Source of the DNA: Microbacterium halotolerans
GTDB taxonomy: Bacteria > Actinomycetota > Actinomycetes > Actinomycetales > Microbacteriaceae
Direction: 5' to 3'
Assembly: GCF_003569805.1 (NCBI RefSeq)
Contig: NZ_QVLP01000018.1
Span: 62,001-126,000 of the forward strand
Length of the DNA: 64,000 bases
A model generated the notes under the pieces. It made no database searches. It was given only the letters and a program-made list of their open reading frames with translations, and was not told the origin of the DNA. This document shows, piece after piece, positions 1-8,724 of this stretch (its first letter is position 1; each line of letters begins with the position of its first letter). A program made the position numbers and the translations under genes.

Positions 1-413
1 CAGCGGCGCTCGTAGAACTCCCGGTAGGTGGGCAGATACGATTTCGGCACGGCGCCGAGGATCTCGCCGCGGTGGATGGCGACGGCGCAGTTGTAGATGC
101 GGTTGCCGTGGCGCAGCGGGGCGCCGACGAACATGAGCGGCATGATGTCGATCGATGCCGCGCGGATGCGCTCGACGGCGGTCTCGACCGCGTCGAGCAG
201 GGCATCCTGCATAACCAGATCGTCGATCGCGTAGCCGGACAGCGCCAGTTCGGGGAACACGGCGACGGCGACGGACGCCTCGTCGAGCTCGCGGGCGCTG
301 TCGAGGACGGCTTCGGCGTTGGCGGACGGATCGGCGACGGCAACCGGGACGGTGCAGGCCGCGACGCGCGCGAAGCCGTGCCGATATGCGCTGGCGAAGT
401 CGAAGTCGTTCAC
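1..413 (-). CDS. nadE: NAD+ synthase (glutamine-hydrolysing), N-terminal part, cut by the window edge
   Basis: This is the first ~137 residues of a two-domain NAD synthase, which uses glutamine-derived ammonia and ATP to convert nicotinic acid adenine dinucleotide to NAD+ in the cytosol. Only the nitrilase-type glutaminase domain is visible. It has a start resembling the actinobacterial enzyme (VNDFDFASAYRHGFARVAAC), the catalytic-glutamate segment FPELALSGYAIDD, and at the window edge PKSYLPTYREFYERR, which matches the conserved loop of mycobacterial NadE. The GTG start is chosen because the family begins a few residues before YRHGFARVAAC. The C-terminal synthetase domain lies outside the window. 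The gene is divergent from the next one. Confidence 0.9.
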   Translation of the reverse strand, partial: MNDFDFASAYRHGFARVAACTVPVAVADPSANAEAVLDSARELDEASVAVAVFPELALSGYAIDDLVMQDALLDAVETAVERIRAASIDIMPLMFVGAPLRHGNRIYNCAVAIHRGEILGAVPKSYLPTYREFYERR

Positions 414-572
414 GCCCCAAGTCTGGCACGCCGGGCCGCGGGTGTGCGGGTGGTTCCTGGGCGGAGCGGGCGCTCGGGTTCCCGGAAGTGCGGTTCCGGA
501 TCGGCGGTGGTGCAGTTCGGGGGACCTGAGCAGACAGTCCAGCGCCGGGGCGGGAATGTCCGAGGCCCCGCG

Positions 573-578
573 TAGCCT
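573..578 (+). promoter_or_regulatory. -10 box TAGCCT of a leaderless promoter
   Basis: TAGCCT lies 6 nt before the GTG start at 585 and there is no Shine-Dalgarno in between. Transcription would begin at or next to the start codon. The call rests on the -10 hexamer and its fixed spacing, which recurs through the window. Confidence 0.5.
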
Positions 579-584
579 CGAAGC

Positions 585-3500
585 GTGAGATACATTCCTT
601 CCGAGCAGCGGGTCGTGTTCAGCGCGAGCGACATGACCGTGAGCGCGAACTGCGAGTTCGAGTGGCTGTGGGCGCTCGACGCGAAGCTGGGCCGTGTCGA
701 GACGGTGGAGGAGCCAGACGACGAGATGCTCGAGCGCGCGGCGCGTATGGGCGACGCGCACGAGGCGCGGGTGCTCGAGCGCTATCGCTCCGAACGCGGG
801 GATGCGGTGATCGAGATCGCCTCGGCACGATCGGGCGATGCCGAAGGCATGGCGCGCGCCACGGAAGAGACGACTGCGGCACTGGCGAATCCTCACGCCG
901 AGGTCGTCTTCCAGGCCGCGTTCCAGACGGAGGAGTTCGTCGGGTTCGCCGACTTCATCGTGCGGGAAGAGACCGGCGCGTGGCGCGTGCAGGACACCAA
1001 GCTCGCCCGCCGCGCGAAGTCGACCGCTCTGATGCAGCTCGGCGCGTACGTCGACCAGCTCGATCGGCTCGGCGTCGCCAGATCGAGTGAGGTCGATCTG
1101 CTGCTCGGAGACGGCACCACGTCGACGCACCGTGTCGACGACGTGCTGCCGCTGTTCTTCGTGCGGCGCGACCGGATCAGGGCGCTGATCGCCGACCGCA
1201 GGGTCGAGCAGGGCGCGGCGCACGAGCCGATCGCGTGGGGCGACAGACGAGGTGAGCTCGACGTGCGCGCGTGCGGCAGGTGCGCGACGTGCCAGCGGCA
1301 GGTCGAGCTCCACCGCGATGTGCTGCTCGTGGCCGGCATGCGCGTCACCCAGCGCGACCGGCTGCGCGAGGTCGGCATCGACACGATCGACGCGCTCGCC
1401 GAGGCGACCGAGAAGCCGGCCCGGATGGGCGACGACGCATTCCAGGCGCTGCGCACGCAGGCGCGCCTGCAGGTGGAGACCGAGCGCGACGGTACGGGGG
1501 CTCCGCTGTACGAGGCCGTCAACCCCGCTGCGCTGAGCGCGATGCCGCGCCCCGACCGCGGCGACATCTTCTTCGACTTCGAGGGCGACCCGCTGCACAG
1601 TGAGCCGCTCTCGGACGGTCGGCTCGCCTGGGGCATCGACTACCTGTTCGGCTGGGTCGACCTCGACGAGCAGTACACGCCGCTGTGGGCGCACGACCTG
1701 GATGCCGAACGTCGGGCGCTCGAGCGGTTCTGCGACTTCGTCGCCACGCGCAGGCGCGCATCGCCTGCTATGCACATCTACCACTACGCGCCGTACGAGC
1801 CGAGCCACCTCGCGGCGATGGCCGCACGGCACGGTGTGCGCGAGGCCGATGTCGACCGCATGCTGCGCGACGAGGTGTTCGTCGACCTGTATCCGATCGT
1901 GAAGAACGCCCTCCGCGTCGGTTCCAGGTCGTATTCGATCAAGAAGCTCGAGCCCCTGTACATGGGCGCAGAAGTGCGCACGCAGGATGTGCAGAAGGGC
2001 GACGATTCGATCGGCCGATACGTCGAGGCGCGCGGAATGCTGGAGTCGGGCCGCGCCGACGAAGCGCAGCAGATCTTCGACGACCTCGCCCAGTACAACC
2101 GCTACGACTGCGTCTCCACCCGGCGGCTGCGCGACTGGCTCGTCGAGCGCGCACGCGAATCCCAGGTGCTCCCGGCCGCACCCGAGGATCGCCCTTCCGA
2201 CTCGTACGAGCCGTCGCCCCGTGCCACGGCTCTGAACGCGCGCGCTGAAGAGCTGCGCGAAGCGCGCGACCCCGTCGAGCCCGCAGGGGCCGACGAGAAC
2301 GCGCTCCGCCTCGCCGCGGCAGCCATCGACTACTACCCGCGCGAGCAGAAGGCGTTCTGGCAGGGGCACTTCGAACGGCTCCGCGAACCCATGTCGCTGT
2401 GGGGGGAGACACGTGACGTCGTCATCGTCGATCTGCGTCGCTCCGACGTCATGCAGGACTGGCACGTCCCAGAGGGTCGGCGCGCCGAACGCCGACTCAT
2501 CGAGCTGCGCGGCGACGTCGCCCCGGGCACCAGGCTGCGTGAGGGCGCGAGCCCGTACCTGCTCTATCCCGCGCCCGCGCCGTTCCCAGCCGACGGTGCG
2601 TCGAACCGCTGGATCCACGTGCCGCGGGAGGCGAGGGTCGTCGAGACGCTCGACGACGGTGCGATCGTCGAGGAGTACGCCGTCGCGGGCAGCACGTGGC
2701 ACGAGCTGCCCGTCGCGATGACGCCGCCGAAGCCGCCGCCAGCGGGGGCGCAGCAGGGTGCGATCGACGAATGGGCCGACCAGCTGCTTCTGGGCGAGAA
2801 GAACGTCGGAGCCAGCGACGGCGCCTACCCGGTCGATCCGGCCACCGACATCCTGCGCTCGCTGCGCGCCGACCACCACGCGGGGCGTGTGATGTCGTCT
2901 TCGGTCGGCAACGACGTCGACGCGATCGTCTTCTCGCTGCTGAGCGTTCCCACCTACCTCGCGGTGCAGGGCCCGCCCGGAACCGGAAAGACGTACGTCG
3001 GCTCGCACGTGATCGCGCGGCTGGTGAATGACCACGGCTGGAAGGTCGGCGTCGTCGCCCAGTCGCACGCCGTCGTCGAGAACATGCTCGGCCGCGTGGT
3101 GGCCGCCGGAGTCCCCGCCGATCAGGTCGGCAAGACGCTCAAGGGCGGGGCACGCGCGAACGGCGAGACGTTCACGGTCGTGCCGAAGAACGGTCTGGCC
3201 GCGTTCCAGCAGGGTCGCTCGACGTCCAAGGGGTACGTCATCGGCGGAACGGCGTGGGACTTCGCGAACACCACGCGCGTCGACCGCCGCTCGCTCGACC
3301 TGCTGGTGGTCGACGAGGCCGGCCAGTTCTCGCTGGCGTCGACGATCGCGGTGTCGATGGCGTCGCGCCGACTGCTCCTGCTCGGCGACCCGCAGCAGCT
3401 TCCTCAGGTCAGTCAGGGAACTCACCCCGCGCCGATCGACACCTCAGCGCTCGGCTGGTTGATGCGCGGTGAAGCCGTGCTCCCCGCCGGGCACGGCTAC

Positions 3501-4196
3501 TTCCTGGCGCAGACCTGGCGCCTGCACCCCGACGTGGCGCGGCCGGTCTCCGACCTCTCCTACAGCGGGCAGCTGCGTTCCCGTGCCGGAGCCGAACGGC
3601 GCTCCATCTCCGGCATCGACCCCGGCGTGCAGCCGGTCGCAGTCTCGCACCGCGGCAACGTCACGGACTCGCCCGAGGAAGCCGCAGAGGTGCTCAGGAT
3701 CGTGCGCGAGACGATCGGGCGAGAATTCGTCGACATCTCGATCGACGACGAACAGCAGGCCGCCAGCGAGCCGGCCCGTGCGCTGACGCAGGCAGACGTG
3801 ATCGTCGTCGCCCCGTACAACGCACAGCAGCAGCTCGTCGAACGCGTACTGTCCGATGCAGGATTCGGTGACGTGCGCGTGGGCACGGTCGACAAGTTCC
3901 AGGGCCAGGAAGCCGCCGTGGCGATCCTGACGCTGGCTGCCTCATCCGGTCGCGATGCGCCCCGAGGTCCGGAGTTCCTGCTGCTCGAGAACCGCCTCAA
4001 CGTCGCGATCAGCCGAGCGAAGGTCGTCGCCTACGTCGTGCACAGCCCGGCGCTGCTCGATGACCTGCCGCACACGCCGGAGGGAGTGTCGCGGATGAGC
4101 GCCTTCGCGAGACTCGTCGGTGCCGTACCGGACAGCGGCACGAACCGTGAGGAATCGGGCGCGACCACCCTCAGCGCCGCGCCCGAGCGTGTCTGA
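585..4196 (+). CDS. TM0106-type RecB-like nuclease fused to a superfamily 1 DNA/RNA helicase
   Basis: A 1203-residue cytosolic protein combining nuclease and helicase modules. Residues ~10-240 form a PD-(D/E)XK RecB-like domain, with D123 and the QDTK motif (D137, K139) as candidate metal-binding residues, followed by a Cys cluster C230-x2-C233-x2-C236. Around residue 331 DFEGD begins an RNase H/exonuclease-like fold, with a matching YNRYD segment near 505. The C-terminal half is an AAA_11/AAA_12 (Upf1-like) helicase with Walker A GPPGTGK (796-802), Walker B DEAGQ (D910) and a late KFQGQE motif. The family is annotated as a putative nuclease of unknown physiological role; a DNA repair or nucleic acid processing role is inference. 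It stands alone, with its own leaderless promoter. Confidence 0.85.
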   Translation: MRYIPSEQRVVFSASDMTVSANCEFEWLWALDAKLGRVETVEEPDDEMLERAARMGDAHEARVLERYRSERGDAVIEIASARSGDAEGMARATEETTAALANPHAEVVFQAAFQTEEFVGFADFIVREETGAWRVQDTKLARRAKSTALMQLGAYVDQLDRLGVARSSEVDLLLGDGTTSTHRVDDVLPLFFVRRDRIRALIADRRVEQGAAHEPIAWGDRRGELDVRACGRCATCQRQVELHRDVLLVAGMRVTQRDRLREVGIDTIDALAEATEKPARMGDDAFQALRTQARLQVETERDGTGAPLYEAVNPAALSAMPRPDRGDIFFDFEGDPLHSEPLSDGRLAWGIDYLFGWVDLDEQYTPLWAHDLDAERRALERFCDFVATRRRASPAMHIYHYAPYEPSHLAAMAARHGVREADVDRMLRDEVFVDLYPIVKNALRVGSRSYSIKKLEPLYMGAEVRTQDVQKGDDSIGRYVEARGMLESGRADEAQQIFDDLAQYNRYDCVSTRRLRDWLVERARESQVLPAAPEDRPSDSYEPSPRATALNARAEELREARDPVEPAGADENALRLAAAAIDYYPREQKAFWQGHFERLREPMSLWGETRDVVIVDLRRSDVMQDWHVPEGRRAERRLIELRGDVAPGTRLREGASPYLLYPAPAPFPADGASNRWIHVPREARVVETLDDGAIVEEYAVAGSTWHELPVAMTPPKPPPAGAQQGAIDEWADQLLLGEKNVGASDGAYPVDPATDILRSLRADHHAGRVMSSSVGNDVDAIVFSLLSVPTYLAVQGPPGTGKTYVGSHVIARLVNDHGWKVGVVAQSHAVVENMLGRVVAAGVPADQVGKTLKGGARANGETFTVVPKNGLAAFQQGRSTSKGYVIGGTAWDFANTTRVDRRSLDLLVVDEAGQFSLASTIAVSMASRRLLLLGDPQQLPQVSQGTHPAPIDTSALGWLMRGEAVLPAGHGYFLAQTWRLHPDVARPVSDLSYSGQLRSRAGAERRSISGIDPGVQPVAVSHRGNVTDSPEEAAEVLRIVRETIGREFVDISIDDEQQAASEPARALTQADVIVVAPYNAQQQLVERVLSDAGFGDVRVGTVDKFQGQEAAVAILTLAASSGRDAPRGPEFLLLENRLNVAISRAKVVAYVVHSPALLDDLPHTPEGVSRMSAFARLVGAVPDSGTNREESGATTLSAAPERV

Positions 4197-4256
4197 GTCG
4201 AACGCGCGTACTTCGCGACGGACCGGATGCGGAAGCGCCGCGCGGGGAGAGGTCGC

Positions 4257-4889
4257 TCAGACCGTGCCGTAGAGACGGTCGCCGGCGTCGCCGAGCCCGG
4301 GAACGATGTAGGCCCTGTCGTTGAGGCCCTCGTCGAGCGCGCCGAGCACGAGGTGCACGTTGCGATCGCCGACCATGTCCTCGATCATCTTCACACCCTC
4401 CGGAGTGCCCAGCAGGCACACGGCGGTGACATCGTCCGCGCCGCGCGCGAACAGGAACTCGATGGCGGCGCCCAGCGAACCGCCCGTCGCGAGCATCGGA
4501 TCGACCACGAAGCACTGTCGGCCGCTCAGATCATCCGGGAGCCGCTCGGCGTAGGTCGTCGGCTGGAGCGTCTCGTCGTCGCGCACCATGCCGAGGAAAC
4601 CCACCTCGGCGGTGGGGATCAGCGTCGTCATGCCCTCGAGCATGCCGAGCCCCGCGCGCAGGATGGGCACCACCAGCGGCCGCGGGCTGCTGATCTCGAC
4701 GCCCACCGTCGTCGTCACCGGCGTCTCGATCTCGCGCGGCGTCACGCGCACATCGCGCGTGGCCTCATAGGCGAGCAGCGTGACGAGCTCGTGCGTCAGC
4801 TGCCGGAAGACGGGCGACGGAGTCCTCTTGTCGCGGAGAACGGTCAGTTTGTGCGTGATGAGCGGGTGATCCGCGACGTGCAGGCGCAT
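4257..4889 (-). CDS. upp: Uracil phosphoribosyltransferase
   Basis: Pyrimidine salvage enzyme that makes UMP from uracil and PRPP in the cytosol. The 210-residue length is the family norm. It starts [20 protein letters not shown], has the PRPP-loop segment [10 protein letters not shown] near residues 127-136, and ends [11 protein letters not shown], the typical family terminus. The ATG is 6 nt after a TAGCCT -10 box, so the mRNA is probably leaderless. It is divergent from tadA, the usual pairing in Microbacteriaceae as far as I recall. Confidence 0.97.
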   Translation of the reverse strand: MRLHVADHPLITHKLTVLRDKRTPSPVFRQLTHELVTLLAYEATRDVRVTPREIETPVTTTVGVEISSPRPLVVPILRAGLGMLEGMTTLIPTAEVGFLGMVRDDETLQPTTYAERLPDDLSGRQCFVVDPMLATGGSLGAAIEFLFARGADDVTAVCLLGTPEGVKMIEDMVGDRNVHLVLGALDEGLNDRAYIVPGLGDAGDRLYGTV

Positions 4890-4895
4890 GAGAAC

Positions 4896-4901
4896 AGGCT
4901 A
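4896..4901 (-). promoter_or_regulatory. -10 box TAGCCT of the upp leaderless promoter
   Basis: On the minus strand TAGCCT ends 6 nt before the upp ATG (4889), with no ribosome-binding site between. Confidence 0.5.
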
Positions 4902-4973
4902 CTCGGCGTCATCCGGTTCCCGCGCGCCCCGACGTGGTCTGCGTCGCCGCCCGCGCCTTCCGTGGTCACGCCG

Positions 4974-4979
4974 TAATCT
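4974..4979 (+). promoter_or_regulatory. -10 box TAATCT of the tadA leaderless promoter
   Basis: TAATCT is 6 nt upstream of the tadA ATG at 4986. The intervening GAGGGC could also serve weakly as a ribosome-binding site, so leaderless initiation is likely but not certain. Confidence 0.5.
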
Positions 4980-4985
4980 GAGGGC

Positions 4986-5447
4986 ATGACTCCTGACCCC
5001 GCCGACGTCGACCTCATGCGCGGCGCGCTCGCGCTCGCCGAGGAGGCCGCGGCGGCGGGTGAGGTGCCGGTCGGTGCGGTCGTGACCGATCCGACCGGCA
5101 CCATCATCGGCAGAGGGCGGAACCGTCGGGAGGCGGCGGGGGATCCGAGCGCGCACGCCGAGATCGTGGCACTGCGCGAGGCCGCCTCCCGGCGTGGTCA
5201 TTGGAACCTCTCCGGATGCACGCTCGTCGTCACGCTCGAGCCGTGCCTGATGTGCGCAGGCGCGCTGCTCCAGGCGCACATCTCGCGTCTGGTCTTCGGC
5301 GCATGGGACGACAAGGCGGGCGCCGCCGGGTCGATGTACGACGTGGTGCGCGATCGGCGCCTGCCCTACCGCGCCGAGGTCATCGGTGGTGTGATGGAGC
5401 AGGAGACGCGGGCGCCGTTGGAAACCTTCTTCGAGGAGCGACGATGA
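4986..5447 (+). CDS. tadA: tRNA-specific adenosine deaminase
   Basis: Converts adenosine-34 to inosine in the anticodon of tRNA-Arg(ACG). The 153-residue protein carries the full zinc deaminase signature: H57-A-E59 (zinc ligand and proton shuttle) and PC87LMC90. Length is typical. Its TGA overlaps the ATG of the following epimerase gene (ATGA), so the two are translationally coupled. Confidence 0.95.
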   Translation: MTPDPADVDLMRGALALAEEAAAAGEVPVGAVVTDPTGTIIGRGRNRREAAGDPSAHAEIVALREAASRRGHWNLSGCTLVVTLEPCLMCAGALLQAHISRLVFGAWDDKAGAAGSMYDVVRDRRLPYRAEVIGGVMEQETRAPLETFFEERR

Positions 5448-6451
5448 CACATCCGGATCGGGTCGCCGTGATCGCCGGCGCAAGCGGCTTCATGGGGTCG
5501 GCCCTGCGCGAAGCGCTCGTCGACGAAGGATACGAGGTCCGCTCGATCGGGCGGAGCGAGGCGGTGCGCTGGGGCGAGGCCGATGCGATCCTCGACGCCG
5601 TCACCGGAGCCGAACTGCTCATCAACCTGGCGGGCAAGTCGGTCAACTGCCGATACAGCGACGCCAATCGCAACGAGATCCTGCGCTCGCGAGTCGACAC
5701 CACGCGGGAGCTGCACGAGGCTGTCTCAGCCAGCGAGAACCCGCCGAAGGTGTGGTTCAACGCCAGCACCGCGACCATCTACCGCGACGCGATGGACCGG
5801 CCGCAGAGCGAGGAATCGGGCGACATCGGCTGGGGCTTCTCCTGCGACGTCGCCCGAAACTGGGAGAAGGAGTTCTTCTCGGGCACGTTGCCGCGCACGC
5901 GTCGCATCGCGCTGCGCACTTCGATCTGCCTGGGCGACGGTCCAGCGACAGCGCTGTTCTTCCGGCTTGCGCGCGTCGGGCTCGGCGGCTGGCAGTCCGG
6001 CGGCTGGTGGTTCCGCCACAATCGCTACCGGGGCATCGGCCCGGATCCGAGCCGCGACGGATTCCACTCCGAGCACACCGGCGGACGTCAGAAGTTCAGC
6101 TGGATCCACATCGACGATGTGATCGGGGCCATCCGGTTCCTGCGCGACCGAGGCGACATGTCTGGCCCGATCAACCTCGCCGCCCCCGCCACGCCGGACA
6201 ACCGCTCCCTGATGGGCGCCCTGCGCCGCACGGTCGGCATGCCGATCGGACTGCCGGCATGGCGCTGGATGATCGAGCCGGCGATGTGGGCGCTGCGCAC
6301 CGAGTCGGAGCTCGTACTGAAGAGCCGGTGGGTCGAGCCGAGGCGCCTCGTCGACGCGGGCTACGAGTTCCGGCATCCGGAGCTCGAGCCGGCGCTGCGC
6401 GACATCCGGAGCCGGATGAGGGCGAAGCGCCGTCATCCCTCTCCGCGGTAG
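5444..6451 (+). CDS. TIGR01777-type NAD(P)-binding epimerase
   Basis: A 335-residue short-chain-dehydrogenase-like protein. The Rossmann motif GASGFMG is at residues 12-18, and NASTATIYRD supplies the region expected for the catalytic Ser/Tyr. The C-terminal ~50 residues resemble DUF1731. Family members resemble nucleotide-sugar epimerases and E. coli YfcH, but the substrate is not known. I chose the ATG at 5444 because it overlaps the tadA stop codon by 4 nt and the Rossmann motif follows at once; the longer open frame upstream is out-of-frame tadA sequence. Its 3' end overlaps the convergent AraC gene by 19 nt. Confidence 0.85.
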   Translation: MTHPDRVAVIAGASGFMGSALREALVDEGYEVRSIGRSEAVRWGEADAILDAVTGAELLINLAGKSVNCRYSDANRNEILRSRVDTTRELHEAVSASENPPKVWFNASTATIYRDAMDRPQSEESGDIGWGFSCDVARNWEKEFFSGTLPRTRRIALRTSICLGDGPATALFFRLARVGLGGWQSGGWWFRHNRYRGIGPDPSRDGFHSEHTGGRQKFSWIHIDDVIGAIRFLRDRGDMSGPINLAAPATPDNRSLMGALRRTVGMPIGLPAWRWMIEPAMWALRTESELVLKSRWVEPRRLVDAGYEFRHPELEPALRDIRSRMRAKRRHPSPR

Positions 6452-7218
6452 CGCGATGGCGTGAACCCGAGCACTGCGGCGAACTCTCGCGTGAGGTGGG
6501 CGTGGTCGGCGAATCCGAACTCCGCGGCGACGTCGCGCAGTGAGACATCCGGCCCTTCGCGCACTCGTGCGGCGGCATCCTGAAGCCGACGTCTGCGGAT
6601 CAGCGCCGCCGGCGTCACGCCGAAGTTGCGCGCGCAGAGGCGCTGCAGCGAGCGGATGGAGCGATGCATCGCGTTCGCGAGATCGGGAACGTGGGTGGCC
6701 GTTCCCGACTCCACGATCTCCATCAGCCGCACGGCGTCGTGATCGTCGTCGTCGAGCTCCGCCGCGACGGATGCGAGCCGCTCTCGCAGCGTGCGATGCG
6801 CGGCGGCCACCGAGCCGAGATCGCCGGCCACGCCGACCGGTGCATCGGCGTCGACCAGCCGCCTCAGCGGCACCGCACTGAGGTGTCGCGCCGCCGCCGG
6901 CGTGAGCAGGGCGCCCACCGCCCAGCCGGTGTCTGTGAGCGTCTTGACCGAGGCGCGAGTTGTCGGCCCGTGCAGCCGCGCCGCGCCGTGCTCCGCGACG
7001 AGGTTGCACACCGGATAGCCGAGCACCACCTCGTCGGCGTGCTCGCCGTCGGGCAGGCTCCATGACGGGATCCACCACTGGTGCACGATGCCGTGCACAT
7101 CCGGTTCCGGAGCGAGCCTGGTCATCCTCACGCCCTGGCGCGGGGTCAGTCGTCCGGCGGTGCGGGCGGCGAAAGGCTCGGCCGCACCGCCGCCGGCGTT
7201 CGCGTGCGATAGCTGCAT
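6433..7218 (-). CDS. AraC-family transcriptional regulator
   Basis: A 261-residue protein. The C-terminal ~100 residues contain two helix-turn-helix units: one around SIRSLQRLCARNFGVTP, the second SLRDVAAEFGFADHAHLTREF, ending in the AraC-type GFTPSRYR. The N-terminal part (DUF6597-like) is probably the ligand or regulatory domain. I take the ATG at 7218 (MQLSHANAGG) rather than the TTG at 7245, because a CATACT -10-like box lies 7 nt before 7218. It is divergent from the VOC gene, which is a candidate target, though no operator was identified. Confidence 0.8.
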   Translation of the reverse strand: MQLSHANAGGGAAEPFAARTAGRLTPRQGVRMTRLAPEPDVHGIVHQWWIPSWSLPDGEHADEVVLGYPVCNLVAEHGAARLHGPTTRASVKTLTDTGWAVGALLTPAAARHLSAVPLRRLVDADAPVGVAGDLGSVAAAHRTLRERLASVAAELDDDDHDAVRLMEIVESGTATHVPDLANAMHRSIRSLQRLCARNFGVTPAALIRRRRLQDAAARVREGPDVSLRDVAAEFGFADHAHLTREFAAVLGFTPSRYRGEG

Positions 7219-7267
7219 GCGAACGAGTATGGCGCGAATATTCAAGGCCTTGGGGTGCGCTGCGGCA

Positions 7268-7273
7268 TAGCGT
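7268..7273 (+). promoter_or_regulatory. -10 box TAGCGT of a leaderless promoter
   Basis: TAGCGT lies 7 nt upstream of the VOC-gene ATG at 7281, in the short divergent gap with the AraC gene. Confidence 0.45.
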
Positions 7274-7280
7274 CGTCGGC

Positions 7281-7790
7281 ATGGACAACATCACGCCGGT
7301 CACCGGCACGCACACCACGGACGGACGCCCGAACTCGTTCACGGCACTCACACCGTTCCTCGCGCTGCGGGACGCGCGAGCCGCGGTCGACTTCTACGTC
7401 GCCCATCTCGGCGCGAGCCTCCTCGGCAGCACCGAGTTCCCGGGGCCGGACGGCCCGATCGTCGTACACGCCGAGCTGGATTTCGACGGGGCGGGGCGCC
7501 TCCAGGTCGGCGAGGCGAACGCAGGCTTCGCGACCGTCCCACCGTCGAACGACGGAACGGCGAGCTGCTCGCTCGGGCTCTACGTGCGCGATGTCGACGC
7601 CGTCACCTCCGACCTCGTGGCGCACGGGGCGACGCTTCGCGAGGAGCCGAGCACCTTCGTCTCCGGCGACCGGTATTCGTCCGTGCTCGACCCGTTCGGC
7701 GTGCGCTGGTCGATCATGACCCGTGTCGAGGATCTCAGCGACGAGGAGTCGGCCGCACGCGTCGCGGAGTGGGCCGCGGCGCAGGGCTAG
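7281..7790 (+). CDS. VOC (glyoxalase/bleomycin-resistance-like) protein, PhnB type
   Basis: A 169-residue vicinal-oxygen-chelate fold protein. ALTPFLALRDARAAVDFYV is the first beta-alpha unit and VLDPFGVRWSIMTRVEDLS the characteristic C-terminal strand and PhnB-like tail. Members include glyoxalases, dioxygenases and antibiotic-binding proteins; sequence alone does not give the substrate. The start is fixed by a TAGCGT -10 box 7 nt upstream. Palindromic element E1 begins 51 nt after its stop. Confidence 0.8.
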   Translation: MDNITPVTGTHTTDGRPNSFTALTPFLALRDARAAVDFYVAHLGASLLGSTEFPGPDGPIVVHAELDFDGAGRLQVGEANAGFATVPPSNDGTASCSLGLYVRDVDAVTSDLVAHGATLREEPSTFVSGDRYSSVLDPFGVRWSIMTRVEDLSDEESAARVAEWAAAQG

Positions 7791-7841
7791 GCAGCTGCCG
7801 TGCGGGAACTCATCCGTTCCGTGCGGCTCGGGCCGTGCACC

Positions 7842-7939
7842 GCGACACAACGCAGTCAATCCGCGCGGCGCGGTTGGAGGGGCCCCGGAAACTACGGCAA
7901 GTTCCGAGTTTGGAACACGCATCGACTGCGTTGTGTCGC
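7842..7939. repeat. Palindromic intergenic element E1 (98 bp), family A
   Basis: Terminal inverted repeats GCGACACAACGCAGTC and GACTGCGTTGTGTCGC (16 bp, perfect). It lies between the convergent VOC and GNAT genes and ends 2 nt before the GNAT stop codon. The interior is GC-rich and unlike the other copies. It may act as a bidirectional terminator. Confidence 0.85.
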
Positions 7940-7941
7940 CT

Positions 7942-8466
7942 CTACGGTGCTGTGAGTGACATCGACATCACGGTTCTGACGATCCACGGGTGGTCGTGAT
8001 CGTCCTCTGTGTATGTCATTCCCAGCTTCTCCGCGACACGGCGAGACGCGACGTTGTCAGGATGAATGATCGCCGTCAGCTCGATCGGCGCGAACCGCCG
8101 ACGCGCCTCGGCGACGCAGGCCTCGGCTGCTTCTGTGGCGAACCCGTTCCCTTGTTCGGCCGGAAGCGTGTGAAAGCCGACCTCGAGCATGTCGCGGCCG
8201 TTCACACGCTGCCACGTCAGCCCGCAATCGCCGATGAACTCGCCGTCTTGCGTCTCGATGATCCACAAGCCGATGCCGTCGCGTTCGTAGCGCTCGTGCA
8301 TTAGCTCGATCCAGGTCGCCAGTTCGGCTCGTGTCTTCGGTGCCGGGTAGTACCGCATCGCCTCGTCGTCGCCCCAGATCCGCAGAAGGCTGGGGGCATC
8401 CGCTTGCGTCATCTCGCGGAATCGGAGCCGCCGCGTGTCTGCAGGGAGCGGCCGTGTCGAAGACAT
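7942..8466 (-). CDS. GNAT N-acetyltransferase, RimJ/RimL type
   Basis: A 174-residue acetyl-CoA-dependent transferase. It shows the GNAT order: TRRLRFREMTQADAPSLLRI at the N-terminus, the beta-4 segment MLEVGFHTLPAEQGNGFATEA with the acetyl-CoA loop (EQGNGFA), and HPDNVASRRVAEKLGM, the usual C-terminal motif. The substrate cannot be told. ATG 8466 is 6 nt after a TAAAGT -10 box. The gene sits between palindromic elements E1 and E2. Confidence 0.88.
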   Translation of the reverse strand: MSSTRPLPADTRRLRFREMTQADAPSLLRIWGDDEAMRYYPAPKTRAELATWIELMHERYERDGIGLWIIETQDGEFIGDCGLTWQRVNGRDMLEVGFHTLPAEQGNGFATEAAEACVAEARRRFAPIELTAIIHPDNVASRRVAEKLGMTYTEDDHDHPWIVRTVMSMSLTAP

Positions 8467-8472
8467 GCCCCG

Positions 8473-8478
8473 ACTTTA
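8473..8478 (-). promoter_or_regulatory. -10 box TAAAGT of the GNAT leaderless promoter
   Basis: On the minus strand TAAAGT ends 6 nt before the ATG at 8466. Confidence 0.5.
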
Positions 8479-8518
8479 GCCGTCCCGCCGTGGGACGGAG
8501 GTATGTCCCGGTGTCGGT

Positions 8519-8607
8519 CGAACACAACGCAGTCAATCCGAACAGAGAGACTCCTGCAACACCCGGAACCTACGTTCGTTCGGTGCGAATTGACTGCGTT
8601 GTGTCGG
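8519..8607. repeat. Palindromic intergenic element E2 (89 bp), family A
   Basis: ACACAACGCAGTCAAT (8522-8537) and its exact reverse complement (8589-8604). The stem continues imperfectly inward through CCGAAC/GTTCGG. It lies between the divergent GNAT and AbiEi/DUF559-type genes and is 9 bp shorter than the other copies. Confidence 0.85.
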
Positions 8608-8724
8608 CGGTGCAGCGGTGAGTCGCCTTCGCCGTTTCACTCACAGCCCGGACTTTCCGCGGATTCCGTCCACAGTAGGCACTCGATCGTTCCGTGTCAG
8701 GGCCGTCGGCGAAATCGTGGACGT

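Noticed and set aside
6433..7245. TTG start at 7245 for the AraC regulator
   Set aside because: The ATG at 7218 has a -10-like box 7 nt upstream, in line with the other leaderless genes; the extra N-terminal residues show no similarity to the family.
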